From an uncultured Polaribacter sp. (GTDB lineage Bacteria > Bacteroidota > Bacteroidia > Flavobacteriales > Flavobacteriaceae), in NCBI RefSeq assembly GCF_947496195.1, contig NZ_CANMBY010000001.1, positions 1,240,001-1,304,000 of the forward strand: a stretch of DNA of 64,000 bases, given 5' to 3'. Made by a program: the position numbers and the translations under genes. Below are positions 51,125 to 60,536 of this stretch, one piece after another; positions within the stretch are counted from its first letter, which is position 1, and every line of letters begins with the position of its first letter. The notes under the pieces are model-generated. The model was not told the origin of the DNA. It made no database searches and was given only the letters and a program-made list of their open reading frames with translations.

Positions 51125-53017
51125 TTATCTAGAAGATAAGTTAATTTCTGGCTTAGAGAAATCAAAGTATGTTGCAAAGGTGTCTAATTTATTTATATCA
51201 CCCTTAGCAGTTCCTTTACCTTTTGAAATAGCATCTTTTACTCTTTCTTTACCTAAAATAAAATTGTATACAACATCACTAGGTATATTTACTACTAAAT
51301 CAGCATTTTCTGGAACATATTCATAAAAAGCAGCAATACCATTTCTTATATGAAAACCATATTTTTCTTTACGGTCTGTAATATTAAATCCGATTTTAAA
51401 ATCAGCATCTACAGCTTTTTCTGCATTAATTTTAACTCTTAAATTTTCTAAGATAGTACCAATAGAAAATTGCTGAATAATTACAGGGTTTGCAAAATCA
51501 AAAGCCCCAGATTTATCTAAAGTTCCATCAAGTTCTTTTGCTCCAGAAAGGGCAAAATTTCTGTAATATATGTTTGATTGATCATAACCCCATTCTTGCA
51601 TTGCTTTAGCTTTTAAATTTCTAGCATCTTTATCTTCTGGATTAGATCTAACTAAATGTGTGGTAATTTCCATTGCCCACCCATAATCTTCTGCTTCTAT
51701 AGCTTGTTTTGCAATATTTAAAACATTGTCTCTACCACCCATAGCTTCAACATATAATTTAGCTTTTCTTTTAAAAGATGGTGTTGCTAATTTCGTAGCA
51801 TCTCCAGAATACCATCCTAAATAACCATTGTAAACATTTCTAACAACATGTTCTACACTTCCATAAAACTCTTGTAACCAAGGATCCTTTTTTAAATGAT
51901 TTGGCAAAGAAACAAGCTGTACTAATTCTTCTGGAGTAGCACCTTGATTCATATGATAAATAGATTGGTCATGAGTATACTGAATAGCATCTCTATAATT
52001 CTGAATTCTTTCAACAATAAATTCATTTCCAACCCAAGACCTCATGTGTGAGTGACTATAACTATCAGATTTTTTAGCAAACTCTAATAAATTATCTACA
52101 CCTTTATACCACTTTACTAAATCTCTATATTTTGTTCCTCTTAAAGTATATAAGTTAGGGAAAGATTCACCTTGAATTGTCTCAGAACCATGAACGTGCT
52201 TTAAGTTTGGAAAATAAACGTCTATTTCATCTTCTGCATCTCCATAAGCCTCAAATAAAACAATTTTTACACCAGCAACTTCTGTTTCTAATTTCCCTTT
52301 TACTATATCTGTTGGTCGATAAAAAGATATTTTACCTCCAGCAAATGTTGGTCCTAAACCTGCATGCACTAATCCTTTTTCATTTTGGCCTAAATACGTA
52401 GCACCCCCATAAGCAGTTCTTTCTGTTAAAATGCCTCCAACTACACTTGCGTCATTTGCTAAGTAATCCATAAATTGGTAGTGAGCAAATACTTTAACTT
52501 CACCTTTATCAACTTGGTTTTGAGTAACACCCATACCAGCAGCACCAAATGAATGATCTGGATGCCTGTGGGAGTAAATTACACCTTTAACTGGTAAATT
52601 AATATTTGTAGATTTTCTAAAATCGTTAATAATTCTTTCTGAGGCTTCATCACTTTCTCCTGGGTCTACAACAATTAAACCATCATCTCCAACTACAATA
52701 AGTGTAGAAGTTAATTGCCAACCAGCCATTAAAAAGGCTTTTCCTTTTACAGGCTCATAAATTGTTTTTGGCATTTGTTTACCAAAAGAAGTCATTCTAT
52801 CATTAATAAATTCGCTGTCTGTTGTTACTGCAAAATTGTCAAATCTTGCACGAATTGGAGCTAAATTATTAAGCACATTTTCATCTGCATAAGGCTCTAC
52901 TTCTAAAGGTACATTATGATCAATAATTTCAGGGGTTAATAAACTTTTGTCAAAATCTGTTTTGTTATTACAAGCTACTACACTTACAAAAGCAATTAAA
53001 TAAAGTACTTTTTTCAT
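51125..53017 (-). CDS. Alkylsulfatase-like metallo-beta-lactamase-fold lipoprotein
   Basis: A 630 aa exported hydrolase, lipoprotein signal ending VVACN (cysteine at about residue 16). The metallo-beta-lactamase motif HRHPDH is at 150-155, followed by two further metal-binding regions (GLGPTFAGG..., YGDAEDEID). The C-terminal half has an alkylsulfatase dimerisation domain (helical, YVEAMGGRDNVLNIAKQAIE...) and an SCP2-like lipid-binding domain at the end, the SdsA1/BDS1 architecture. Likely hydrolyses a sulfate ester, perhaps of long-chain alkyl sulfates, in the periplasm or outer membrane. It is divergent from the next gene and has its own terminator. Confidence 0.9.
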   Translation of the reverse strand: MKKVLYLIAFVSVVACNNKTDFDKSLLTPEIIDHNVPLEVEPYADENVLNNLAPIRARFDNFAVTTDSEFINDRMTSFGKQMPKTIYEPVKGKAFLMAGWQLTSTLIVVGDDGLIVVDPGESDEASERIINDFRKSTNINLPVKGVIYSHRHPDHSFGAAGMGVTQNQVDKGEVKVFAHYQFMDYLANDASVVGGILTERTAYGGATYLGQNEKGLVHAGLGPTFAGGKISFYRPTDIVKGKLETEVAGVKIVLFEAYGDAEDEIDVYFPNLKHVHGSETIQGESFPNLYTLRGTKYRDLVKWYKGVDNLLEFAKKSDSYSHSHMRSWVGNEFIVERIQNYRDAIQYTHDQSIYHMNQGATPEELVQLVSLPNHLKKDPWLQEFYGSVEHVVRNVYNGYLGWYSGDATKLATPSFKRKAKLYVEAMGGRDNVLNIAKQAIEAEDYGWAMEITTHLVRSNPEDKDARNLKAKAMQEWGYDQSNIYYRNFALSGAKELDGTLDKSGAFDFANPVIIQQFSIGTILENLRVKINAEKAVDADFKIGFNITDRKEKYGFHIRNGIAAFYEYVPENADLVVNIPSDVVYNFILGKERVKDAISKGKGTAKGDINKLDTFATYFDFSKPEINLSSR

Positions 53018-53166
53018 TTTTATTCTTTAAAATTAATTTTTGTGTAAATTAAAAAAAAAGTCTTAATTGTTATTCATTATCAAACAATTATATGTTAATA
53101 TTTATTATTTATAATTAATTTGAATAGAAATGTTTAATTTTAAATGTTTTAATTAAATAGAAATAA

Positions 53167-54081
53167 ATGAAAAGTAATTTAAGAGGACTAATTTCTTGTG
53201 TTATTATATTTTTTAGCCTAGTTATATACAGTCAAAAACGAGCACTATATGTAGATAATTTTGCAAATATTTTAGGTAGTGAAACTAAAGAAAATAAATT
53301 ATTAGAATTTGCTAAAGCTAAAGAAAAAGATGAATTAATTTTATATGATTTACATAAAGTTAATAGAAGGTTCCCTTTAGGAGATGCTACTAAAAATGGT
53401 CTATTAGCAAATTTTATTTCTAAAGCTAAAACAAAATATAATATCAAAAGTATTAGTGCATCTGGTGAAACAGCTAATTTTTTTATCAAAGCAATTCATC
53501 CTTACAATGTTTCTAGAACAAAAAAAGAAGAACAATTTGATGTATATAATTTAGAGTACGAATACTGGAATGAAAGACAATCTTTAGATGGAGGTTATTA
53601 TTGTGAAACCTATCTTAAAAGGGCTAGTTTGCCTTGTAATAGAGAAAATTCTTTTAATTATTTTGTAAACTCTCTATTTGTGATGAAAGAATTAGCAAAA
53701 GACGATAATTTAGATGTAAAAATTGAAGCTTATGTTGGTAGATATACTAGAAAAGAAATCGATTCTATTAGCCATCATGTAGATCGTTTATTAATTCACG
53801 ATTATGTAACTCAACCAGAATATAGCTTCTTATATGTAAAAGATCGATTAAATTATTTAGATGCAATTCATTCTCATATAGACGTATCTATCCTTTTTTC
53901 TGCAGAAAATAATTTTATGGGTAAATGGTTAAGAACACACGACTTTAAAAAAGCAGAAGAAATATTTTTTAAAGAATTAGAAAAAAAGGAAATAGCTTTA
54001 GAGAATCATTTAAACTTTGCTGGTTTTACTTATTATAATTACAGCTACTTTAAAAAATCGTTAGAGCTTAATAAAAATTAA
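53167..54081 (+). CDS. Secreted protein of unknown family, possible TIM barrel, 304 aa
   Basis: I do not recognise the family. After a signal peptide (residues 1 to about 23, VIYSQ), the mature part alternates short hydrophobic strands with helices: ALYVDNF, ELILYDLHKV, IKSISASGE, VYNLEYEYW, VKIEAYVGRY, RLLIHDYV, VSILFSAEN, FAGFTYYNY. Eight such strands, with acidic residues at several strand ends (D, E, E), look like a glycosidase-type TIM barrel, but this is inference. It is divergent from the alkylsulfatase gene with 149 nt between. It meets the convergent kinase gene with a 3-nt gap. Confidence 0.6.
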   Translation: MKSNLRGLISCVIIFFSLVIYSQKRALYVDNFANILGSETKENKLLEFAKAKEKDELILYDLHKVNRRFPLGDATKNGLLANFISKAKTKYNIKSISASGETANFFIKAIHPYNVSRTKKEEQFDVYNLEYEYWNERQSLDGGYYCETYLKRASLPCNRENSFNYFVNSLFVMKELAKDDNLDVKIEAYVGRYTRKEIDSISHHVDRLLIHDYVTQPEYSFLYVKDRLNYLDAIHSHIDVSILFSAENNFMGKWLRTHDFKKAEEIFFKELEKKEIALENHLNFAGFTYYNYSYFKKSLELNKN

Positions 54082-54084
54082 TTT

Positions 54085-55146
54085 CTATTCTTTTAATTTA
54101 TCATATAAACTATTTAATAATTTAAATTGATTTTTGGCTCTATCTAAATTATGCTCTAAATATTCTGTTTTATAGTACACATCATTATTTAGGTAATCTG
54201 TTAAAAATCGAAGACCAATTATAAAAATCATAGTTTTTGCAGCAAGAGGTAACTTTTCTAATTCAATAGGGGTTAATGAATCTTTTGTTTTTTCTATAAA
54301 CCCTTTTTTGTAGGCTTTATAATACGCTAAGTTAAATTCGACTTTAGATAAATCTTTTTCGTCTTCTGCAGCAGTATTACAAATTGTTCTAATGGCATCT
54401 CCAAAATCGTAATGTATAATACCTGGCATTACAGTATCTGTATCTATCATGCAAATACCTTTATTTTCTCTATTAAAAAGTGAGTTAGAGATTTTTGTAT
54501 CATTATGAGTTACTCTAACTGGAATTTTTCCAGATTCTTTTAAATTTTGAAGAATATGCATTTCTTCTTTTAGTTGAGAAATCATATTTACATACTTATT
54601 GGCTTTTTTTAGTCTATCTGAAGTAGCTGATTTTAAAGATGATTCATATTGTTGATAGCGAAATGACATATCATGAAAGTTCGGAAGTACATCAACTAAT
54701 AAGTTGCTATCGAAATCTGAAGTTAATTTTAAAAAATCACCAAGTAATTTACCAGCTTCATATGCAATTTCTTCATCTTTAACAATTTCAAAAGTTTTAC
54801 TATTTTCTATAAAAATCATAGCGTTCCAAAAGTTACCCTTTTCATTAATGTAGTAATTGTTAGATTTTTTTGCTTTTACAAAACTTAATACTTTTTGGTT
54901 AAGTTCTTCTCCATAAATTGATGAATATTTATTTTTTAAATGCTTACTTACAAGCACTTTGTTATTGACTAAGCCAGATACATTTTTAAAGATATTATGG
55001 TTTATTCTTTGAATGATATAATTTGTAACACCATCTGTTTTTACAAAAAAAGTATCGTTTATATGACCTGAATGTATTTCTGAATGACTTACATAATTAT
55101 GATGATGATCAAATTGTTCAAATATGTTTTGTATTTTATTTATCAT
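54085..55146 (-). CDS. Phosphotransferase of the APH/N-acetylhexosamine 1-kinase kind
   Basis: A 353 aa cytoplasmic kinase with the aminoglycoside-phosphotransferase fold. Catalytic loop VTHNDTKISNSLF (aspartate and asparagine) and the DTDTVMPGIIHYDFGD metal site are clear, the pattern of NahK-like N-acetylhexosamine 1-kinases, which give sugar-1-phosphates. Directly next in line (4 nt) is a nucleotidyltransferase, so the pair would make an activated sugar such as UDP-GlcNAc or UDP-GalNAc. Substrate not proven. Confidence 0.86.
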   Translation of the reverse strand: MINKIQNIFEQFDHHHNYVSHSEIHSGHINDTFFVKTDGVTNYIIQRINHNIFKNVSGLVNNKVLVSKHLKNKYSSIYGEELNQKVLSFVKAKKSNNYYINEKGNFWNAMIFIENSKTFEIVKDEEIAYEAGKLLGDFLKLTSDFDSNLLVDVLPNFHDMSFRYQQYESSLKSATSDRLKKANKYVNMISQLKEEMHILQNLKESGKIPVRVTHNDTKISNSLFNRENKGICMIDTDTVMPGIIHYDFGDAIRTICNTAAEDEKDLSKVEFNLAYYKAYKKGFIEKTKDSLTPIELEKLPLAAKTMIFIIGLRFLTDYLNNDVYYKTEYLEHNLDRAKNQFKLLNSLYDKLKE

Positions 55147-55149
55147 TAA

Positions 55150-56055
55150 TTAATCCCATAAATTTATTGGATAAACTCCAGCTTCTTTTAATTTTTTTAT
55201 TTCTTTCTCAACCTTTTCTTTATCTTCATTATAAGTAACTCCAAACCATTTTGCTTTTGATTTTAAGACTTTTACTGTAGCTTTTTTAGAAGCTAATAAA
55301 GAGTTTACAATAAAAGGTAAATAAAATTCAGCTTTTAAATTTTCTTTATTTTTTTCTAAAAAATCTAAAAAAAGCTTTTCTCCATATTCAAAATAATTTG
55401 TTGTAAACCCCCAAATATTCATAGAAACAGTAGTTTCTTTATCAATTGAAACCATTTTACCTTTTTCGTCTTCAAACTTTAAATATCCATCAATTGTTTC
55501 TATTCTAGTTCTTTCTATAACATTTGTTAAATAACCTTCTTTATTAACAAAGCACTCACCTCTAGATACATAGCCATTTTCTGAAATGGTATTTTTTAAA
55601 GCATAACCAACCATACAAAACTCAAAACTATTTTCTTTTGTTTTGATTAATTGTTTAGCAATATCATTAAAAGCTTCTCTACCATAAAAATCATCTGCAT
55701 TTATGATTGCAAAATTTTCGTTTACAACATTTTTTGTCATCAATACAGCATGACCTGTTCCCCATGGTTTTTCTCTTTTCGAGTTTTTGTATTTTTCAGG
55801 TACATTATTTACTTCTTGAAAAACATATTCAACTTCTGCTTTATTTTTTAGTTTATTGTCAATTGTTGCTCTAAAGTCTTTTTCAATTGATTTTCTAATT
55901 ACAAATACAAATTTTTGAAAACCAGCTTGTAGGGCATCATATATAGAGAAATCGATAATAGTATCACCTTGTGAAGTAAAGGTGTCCATTTGCTTTAAAC
56001 CTCCATATCTACTACCCATTCCTGCAGCTAAAACAACTAAAGTTAATTTTTTCAT
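55150..56055 (-). CDS. Sugar-1-phosphate nucleotidyltransferase
   Basis: A 301 aa nucleotidyltransferase. The N-terminal LAAGMGSRYGGLKQ motif binds the nucleotide, and NADDFYGREAF holds the metal-binding aspartates. It couples a sugar-1-phosphate to UTP or a related nucleotide in the cytoplasm. It comes first in a two-gene operon and its partner kinase begins 4 nt after its stop. The acceptor sugar is unknown, HexNAc-1-phosphate being the most likely. Confidence 0.88.
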   Translation of the reverse strand: MKKLTLVVLAAGMGSRYGGLKQMDTFTSQGDTIIDFSIYDALQAGFQKFVFVIRKSIEKDFRATIDNKLKNKAEVEYVFQEVNNVPEKYKNSKREKPWGTGHAVLMTKNVVNENFAIINADDFYGREAFNDIAKQLIKTKENSFEFCMVGYALKNTISENGYVSRGECFVNKEGYLTNVIERTRIETIDGYLKFEDEKGKMVSIDKETTVSMNIWGFTTNYFEYGEKLFLDFLEKNKENLKAEFYLPFIVNSLLASKKATVKVLKSKAKWFGVTYNEDKEKVEKEIKKLKEAGVYPINLWD

Positions 56056-56177
56056 TAGAATAATTTATATAAACTATGTAAATATATAAATCTAAAAATA
56101 GTAGATATTAAAATAAAACTTATTTAATTTAAATTCAGAAAATCTTTAAGGTTTTAAAAGGTTTAGTAAGTTGTAAA

Positions 56178-56211
56178 CAAAAAAAACCCAAACAATTAAG
56201 TTTGGGTTTTT
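56178..56211 (-). terminator. Rho-independent terminator of tRNA-Phe
   Basis: AAAACCCAAAC pairs with GTTTGGGTTTT; on the minus strand a run of T follows, 2 nt after the encoded CCA. Confidence 0.9.
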
Positions 56212-56212
56212 A

Positions 56213-56288
56213 TGGTGGTGCCTCCAGGAATCGAACCAGGGACACAAGGATTTTCAGTCCTTTGCTCTACCAACTGAGCTAAGGCACC
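56213..56288 (-). tRNA. tRNA-Phe (anticodon GAA)
   Basis: A 76-nt tRNA including the CCA end. Acceptor GGTGCCT pairs with AGGCACC, followed by A and encoded CCA. D arm TTAGCTCAGTTGGTAGAGC, anticodon arm AAGGA-ctGAAaa-TCCTT with anticodon GAA, and T arm with GGTTCGATTCC are all intact. Confidence 0.97.
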
Positions 56289-56304
56289 ATCGCATTAGCG
56301 GATG

Positions 56305-56312
56305 CAAATATA
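56305..56312 (-). promoter_or_regulatory. -7 promoter element of tRNA-Phe
   Basis: Minus strand TATATTTG, identical to that of tRNA-Leu, 16 nt before the tRNA. No clear TTTG at -33. Confidence 0.6.
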
Positions 56313-56358
56313 AAATGTTTTTTCACATCTACTAAATAAAAATTAAAAAAATGTATTG

Positions 56359-56366
56359 TATTTTTG
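56359..56366 (+). promoter_or_regulatory. -7 promoter element of the coaX operon
   Basis: TATTTTTG ends 21 nt before the ATG at 56388; the in-frame TTG at 56364 lies within it and is not a start. Confidence 0.55.
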
Positions 56367-56387
56367 ATTTTTATCAGAATTAGAAAC

Positions 56388-57116
56388 ATGAACCTGATTA
56401 TAGATATTGGCAATTCTAGAATTAAAATTGCTCTTTTTGAGAAAGATATGCTTTCTGAAATCTTTTTAGAAACAGATAAAACTGTTTTAAAAAAAATAAA
56501 AAAACTTTTTAAGTTACAAAAAATTTCATCCTCAATTATTTCTACAGTTAAAGATGTTTCAAGTGAAATTACAGATTATTTACAAGAAAACTCAAATTTT
56601 ATTTTAGTAAACCATAAGTTTAGTTTTCCTTTTAAAAATCTATATAAAACTCCAAAAACTGTTGGTGTAGATAGATTAGTACTTTCATCAGCTGCTGTTA
56701 TGTTATTTCCAAAAACAAATGTTTTAATAATAGATGCAGGTACTTGTATTACTTATGACTTTGTTTCTAAAGATTCAGAATATTTTGGAGGAGCCATTTC
56801 ACCAGGACTTAAAATTAGATACAAATCTTTAAACGATTATACATCTAAATTACCTTTGTTAGATTTAAAACAGCCAAAATCATTCATTGGTAATACTACA
56901 GAAGAAAGTATTCATTCAGGAGTTGTTAATGGTACTTTGCAAGAAATCGATGGTGTAATTAATCAATATAAAAACAAATTTTCTCATTTAACAATAGTTT
57001 TAACAGGTGGAGACGCAAAATTCTTGTCAAAACAATTAAAAAGTAGCATATTTGCCAATCAAAATTTTCTCCTAGAAGGATTAAATAAATTATTGATTTT
57101 TAACGATAACAAATGA
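56388..57116 (+). CDS. coaX: Type III pantothenate kinase
   Basis: CoaX phosphorylates pantothenate, the first step to coenzyme A, in the cytoplasm. The 242 aa protein has the ASKHA fold: IIDIGNSRIKIALF at the start (phosphate 1), the family motif VGVDRLVLSSAAV, DAGTCITYD near residue 120, and the later TGGDAKF adenosine motif. The ATG at 56388 is preferred over the TTG at 56364. Stop overlaps the next start by 4 nt (ATGA). Confidence 0.94.
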   Translation: MNLIIDIGNSRIKIALFEKDMLSEIFLETDKTVLKKIKKLFKLQKISSSIISTVKDVSSEITDYLQENSNFILVNHKFSFPFKNLYKTPKTVGVDRLVLSSAAVMLFPKTNVLIIDAGTCITYDFVSKDSEYFGGAISPGLKIRYKSLNDYTSKLPLLDLKQPKSFIGNTTEESIHSGVVNGTLQEIDGVINQYKNKFSHLTIVLTGGDAKFLSKQLKSSIFANQNFLLEGLNKLLIFNDNK

Positions 57117-58402
57117 TTAGAAATATTCTAGTTGCTCTTTTTTTGTCTATGTCATGTTTTATGGTTGGGCAAAGAACAAGTTCTTCTCCATACTCTTACT
57201 TTGGAATTGGTGATGAATTTAGTAGTAGAACAGTAGAGCAAAATGCAATGGGAGGTATAGGAGTTGCGTTTAGCCACTACAAATATTTAAACTTTACAAA
57301 CCCAGCAGCTTACGCTAACTTAAGATATACAACTTATAGTTTGGGTGCATTAAATAACGATTTAAAAGTTAAATCTAGTACATCTACACAATCTTCAACT
57401 TCTACAAGTTTATCATATGTAGCTTTTGGTTTTCCTATTGGTCAAAAAGCAGGTTTTGCAGTTGGGTTACAACCAATATCAACTGTTGGTTATTCTTTAA
57501 CGAACTCTCTAGAAGATGCATCTGGTACCTTAACCCAAATTACTTTATTTGAAGGTAATGGAGGTGTAAATAGAATTTATGGTGCTTTTGGTATTCAAGC
57601 TTTTAGAGGACTTTCTTTAGGTTTAGAAGCTGATTTTAGTTTTGGTAATGTAGAAAACAGCGTTTTAACTCAAAGAAGAGGTGTAGCATTAGCTACTAGG
57701 TATAATGAAAATACTAATGTAAGAGGGGGTTCAGTAAAATTGGGTGCTTTATATGAAAAAGTTTTAAAAAATAATTTAAAAGTTTCTGCTGGGGCTTCAT
57801 TAAAGTTAGCAAATGACTTAAGAGTTTCAGGAGACGATTATTTTTATTCTTTAGCAATTACTGCATCAGGCTCTGAAAGTCCTAGAGATACGCTATCTTC
57901 ATCGAGAATTAATGGTAGATTTAATTTACCACTACAATCTACTCTTGGTGTTGGATTAGGTAAAATAGATAAATGGTATGTTGGTTTGGAATACGAAATG
58001 CAAGATGCTTTAACAACTTCTGGAATATTAGCAAATACAACTGGTGCTTATAGATATGATAATTCTAATAGAATTTCTTTAGGAGGTTATTATTTACCTA
58101 AAATAAATTCAATATCTAGCTATTGGGATAGAATAACTTATAGAGCTGGTGTTAGATTTGAGAAAACAGGTTTATCAATAGATGGTTCTGGTACAAATAC
58201 AAATTTTACAGCAATAAACGACTTTGGCATATCTTTTGGTTTAGGTTTACCATTGAAACGATTATCTACTGTAAACCTTGGATTTGAGTTTGGAAAAAGA
58301 GGTACAACAGAGAATAATTTGATAGAAGAAAATTATTTTAATCTTAGATTAAGTTTATCTTTGACAGACATTAATTGGTTCAAAAAAAGAAAAATAGATT
58401 AA
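57113..58402 (+). CDS. Outer membrane beta-barrel protein (FadL/OmpP1-like)
   Basis: A 429 aa exported protein: signal peptide to about GQ (residue 21), then many amphipathic strands with long gly/ser-rich loops. The opening SSPYSYFGIGDEFSSR, the NAMGGIGVAFSHYKYLNFTNPAAYANL stretch and the FGFPIGQKAGFAVGLQPIST part are typical of Bacteroidota OmpP1/PorV-like barrels. It follows coaX with a 4-nt overlap and precedes the TPR protein, a well-preserved gene order in the class. Function may be transport or assembly; unknown. Confidence 0.8.
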   Translation: MIRNILVALFLSMSCFMVGQRTSSSPYSYFGIGDEFSSRTVEQNAMGGIGVAFSHYKYLNFTNPAAYANLRYTTYSLGALNNDLKVKSSTSTQSSTSTSLSYVAFGFPIGQKAGFAVGLQPISTVGYSLTNSLEDASGTLTQITLFEGNGGVNRIYGAFGIQAFRGLSLGLEADFSFGNVENSVLTQRRGVALATRYNENTNVRGGSVKLGALYEKVLKNNLKVSAGASLKLANDLRVSGDDYFYSLAITASGSESPRDTLSSSRINGRFNLPLQSTLGVGLGKIDKWYVGLEYEMQDALTTSGILANTTGAYRYDNSNRISLGGYYLPKINSISSYWDRITYRAGVRFEKTGLSIDGSGTNTNFTAINDFGISFGLGLPLKRLSTVNLGFEFGKRGTTENNLIEENYFNLRLSLSLTDINWFKKRKID

Positions 58403-58416
58403 TAAAAATTATTAAA

Positions 58417-59754
58417 ATGAAGAAAATTACGTTTTTATTAGCAGCTTTTATGCTTTTAGCAACTGCAAAAACAAATGGGCAAGAAAATCAAGAATGTATT
58501 ATAAAATATAATCTTTTTAAAGGAGACTATTTATCAAAAAAATACAATGAGTCTTTTGACAACTGGATGTATTTAATGGATAATTGTAAAGATTTATCTG
58601 TAAACATTTATAAGTATGGATCTACTCTTGCAGAAGATGTTAAAAAAAGTCCTGCTTTAGCTAAAAGAGTTTATGAGCAAAGATTACAGTATTTTCCAGA
58701 TAATGATCCTGCAAAAGTACATAGTGATTATGCTACATATTTAATTAAAAATAAATTAGCTTCTGATGATGAAATATTTGAGCTTTTAGAAAAAGCGTAT
58801 AAAATATCTCCTCAAGACATGGGTGCTAAAAATATCTATAGATACTTTCAAGGGGTTACAGATAAATATAAAGATGTAAACCCACAAAAGGTTTTTGATA
58901 CATACGATGATGTATTAGAATCTGTTGGAGAAAAGTTAGATGATTATACTAAGAAAATTAATGACTTAACTAAAGACTCTACAAAGACTTTAAGTAACAA
59001 AGAAAAAAGATATTTAAGAATATATACTGTAAACTCTAAAGCTTTAGGACAAATTGAAGGTGGTTTAGACGCAATGATTTCTGAAATCGCAACTTGTGAA
59101 AGATTAATTCCTATTTACACTAGAGATTTCGAAACTTTTAAGAATGATGCTGTTTGGTTAAGAAGAGCAGTTTCTAGAATGTTTAATAAAGGTTGTCAAG
59201 AAGATCCTTTATTTGAAAAATTAGCTAAGGCATATGCAGAGGCTACACCTTCTCCAGATTCTTATTCTTTCTATGCAGGTATCTTAGAAAAAAATGGAGA
59301 TTCTAAAGGAGCTGCAGATATGAGAGAAAAAGCTTTTCAATTAGAAACAGACCCATTAAAGAAAGCAAAATACAAATTGCAGTTTGCAGAAGCAGCTTTA
59401 AAAAGAGGTCAATTAAGTAAAGCTAGAAGTTTAGCAAGAGAATCTTTATCTTTTAACCCTAATTATGGTAAGGCATATTTATTAATTGGTAGAGCTTACC
59501 AAACTAGTGTTAATAATTGTGGAGATGATGAGTTTGAGAAAAGAATGGTTTATGCTGCAGCTTTAAGACAAGCACAAAAAGCTTATTCTGTAGACCCAAG
59601 TGTATCTACTGTTGCACCTAAGTATATAAGAAACTATAGAGCTAATTTACCAAGTAAAAAAGTAATTTTTACAGCAGGTAAATCAGAAGGTCAAAGTCAT
59701 ACAATAAAATGTTGGATTGGAGAGACTGTAAAAATTCAGTCTAGTGGAAAATAA
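58417..59754 (+). CDS. Tetratricopeptide-repeat envelope protein
   Basis: A 445 aa exported protein with a signal peptide (MKKITFLLAAFMLLATAKTNG) and helical repeats, clearest toward the end (KYKLQFAEAALKRGQLSKARSLARESLSFNPNYGKAYLLIGRAY, a TPR pair). The start at 58417 gives the normal signal peptide; the frame is open to 58375 inside the previous gene. It lies between the barrel and LptC, with a 1-nt overlap to the latter. Likely protein-protein interaction role in envelope assembly. Confidence 0.8.
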   Translation: MKKITFLLAAFMLLATAKTNGQENQECIIKYNLFKGDYLSKKYNESFDNWMYLMDNCKDLSVNIYKYGSTLAEDVKKSPALAKRVYEQRLQYFPDNDPAKVHSDYATYLIKNKLASDDEIFELLEKAYKISPQDMGAKNIYRYFQGVTDKYKDVNPQKVFDTYDDVLESVGEKLDDYTKKINDLTKDSTKTLSNKEKRYLRIYTVNSKALGQIEGGLDAMISEIATCERLIPIYTRDFETFKNDAVWLRRAVSRMFNKGCQEDPLFEKLAKAYAEATPSPDSYSFYAGILEKNGDSKGAADMREKAFQLETDPLKKAKYKLQFAEAALKRGQLSKARSLARESLSFNPNYGKAYLLIGRAYQTSVNNCGDDEFEKRMVYAAALRQAQKAYSVDPSVSTVAPKYIRNYRANLPSKKVIFTAGKSEGQSHTIKCWIGETVKIQSSGK

Positions 59755-60317
59755 TGAAATTTAATTTCAATATAAAAAGTAAAAGCATTTCTGTAATTTT
59801 AATTTCAGTAATGCTTTTTTCTTGTGTTAATAATTCAAAAAAAGTTAGAGATTTTTTAGTTGATAAAAATCTACCAGTAGGTAAAGCAAAAGATGTATAT
59901 CATGTTTATAAAGATTCTGGTAAAATAACTTCAAAATTAATTACACCTTTAATGTTAGATTTTTCTAACAGAAAAGAACATCCTTACAGTAAGTTTCCTG
60001 AAGGGATAAAAATTGTTAACTTCGAAAATCAAATAGATTCTGTAACAATAATTGGTGATTTTGCATTAAATTATCCTAAAACATCTATTTCAGAAATTAG
60101 GGGTAATGTTGTTGTGGTAAATCATACAGACAATTCAAGATTAGAAACTGAACAACTTTTTTGGGATGAAAAAAATAATTATTTTATATCTGAAAAAGCA
60201 TTTAAATTAATTAAAGTTAACGATACCATTTATGGAGTAGGGTTTGAGTCTAAAGATGATTTAACTAAACATTTGGCAAAAAAAACTACTGGTAAATTAG
60301 AAACAACAGAAGATTAA
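59754..60317 (+). CDS. lptC: LPS export ABC transporter periplasmic protein LptC
   Basis: LptC bridges the LptBFG transporter to LptA in lipopolysaccharide transport. The 187 aa protein has a single N-terminal membrane/lipoprotein-like segment (SVMLFSC) and a beta-jellyroll body. The stretch FENQIDSVTIIGDFALNYPKTSISEIRGNVVVVNH followed by LETEQLFWDEKNNYFISEKAFKLI is the LptC pattern of this phylum. The ATG overlaps the previous stop by 1 nt, and only 1 nt separates it from the next gene. Confidence 0.9.
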   Translation: MKFNFNIKSKSISVILISVMLFSCVNNSKKVRDFLVDKNLPVGKAKDVYHVYKDSGKITSKLITPLMLDFSNRKEHPYSKFPEGIKIVNFENQIDSVTIIGDFALNYPKTSISEIRGNVVVVNHTDNSRLETEQLFWDEKNNYFISEKAFKLIKVNDTIYGVGFESKDDLTKHLAKKTTGKLETTED

Positions 60318-60318
60318 A

Positions 60319-60522
60319 ATGATGAACAAACTTTGGAAATTTTTTCAGTACGGATATTTAATGGTAGCTTTTATTTGTGTTGTAGAAGGTATTGTTAGAT
60401 GGAACTCTGATAGAGAAAGAGCTTACTTTTTTCTAGGTTTTGCTATCTTTATTACTATTGTGTTTTTCTTTAAAAGACATTTTAGAAAAAAGGTTCAGCA
60501 AAGAAATAATCAAAAAAAGTAG
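60319..60522 (+). CDS. Small membrane protein in the lptC operon, 67 aa
   Basis: Two hydrophobic segments (about 10-23 and 34-51) and a very basic C-terminal tail (KRHFRKKVQQRNNQKK). No named family, but small two-helix proteins are often found between lptC and the CorC-like gene in this group. 14 nt to the next gene. Function unknown. Confidence 0.7.
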   Translation: MMNKLWKFFQYGYLMVAFICVVEGIVRWNSDRERAYFFLGFAIFITIVFFFKRHFRKKVQQRNNQKK

Positions 60523-60536
60523 TATTTTAGTTCTCA

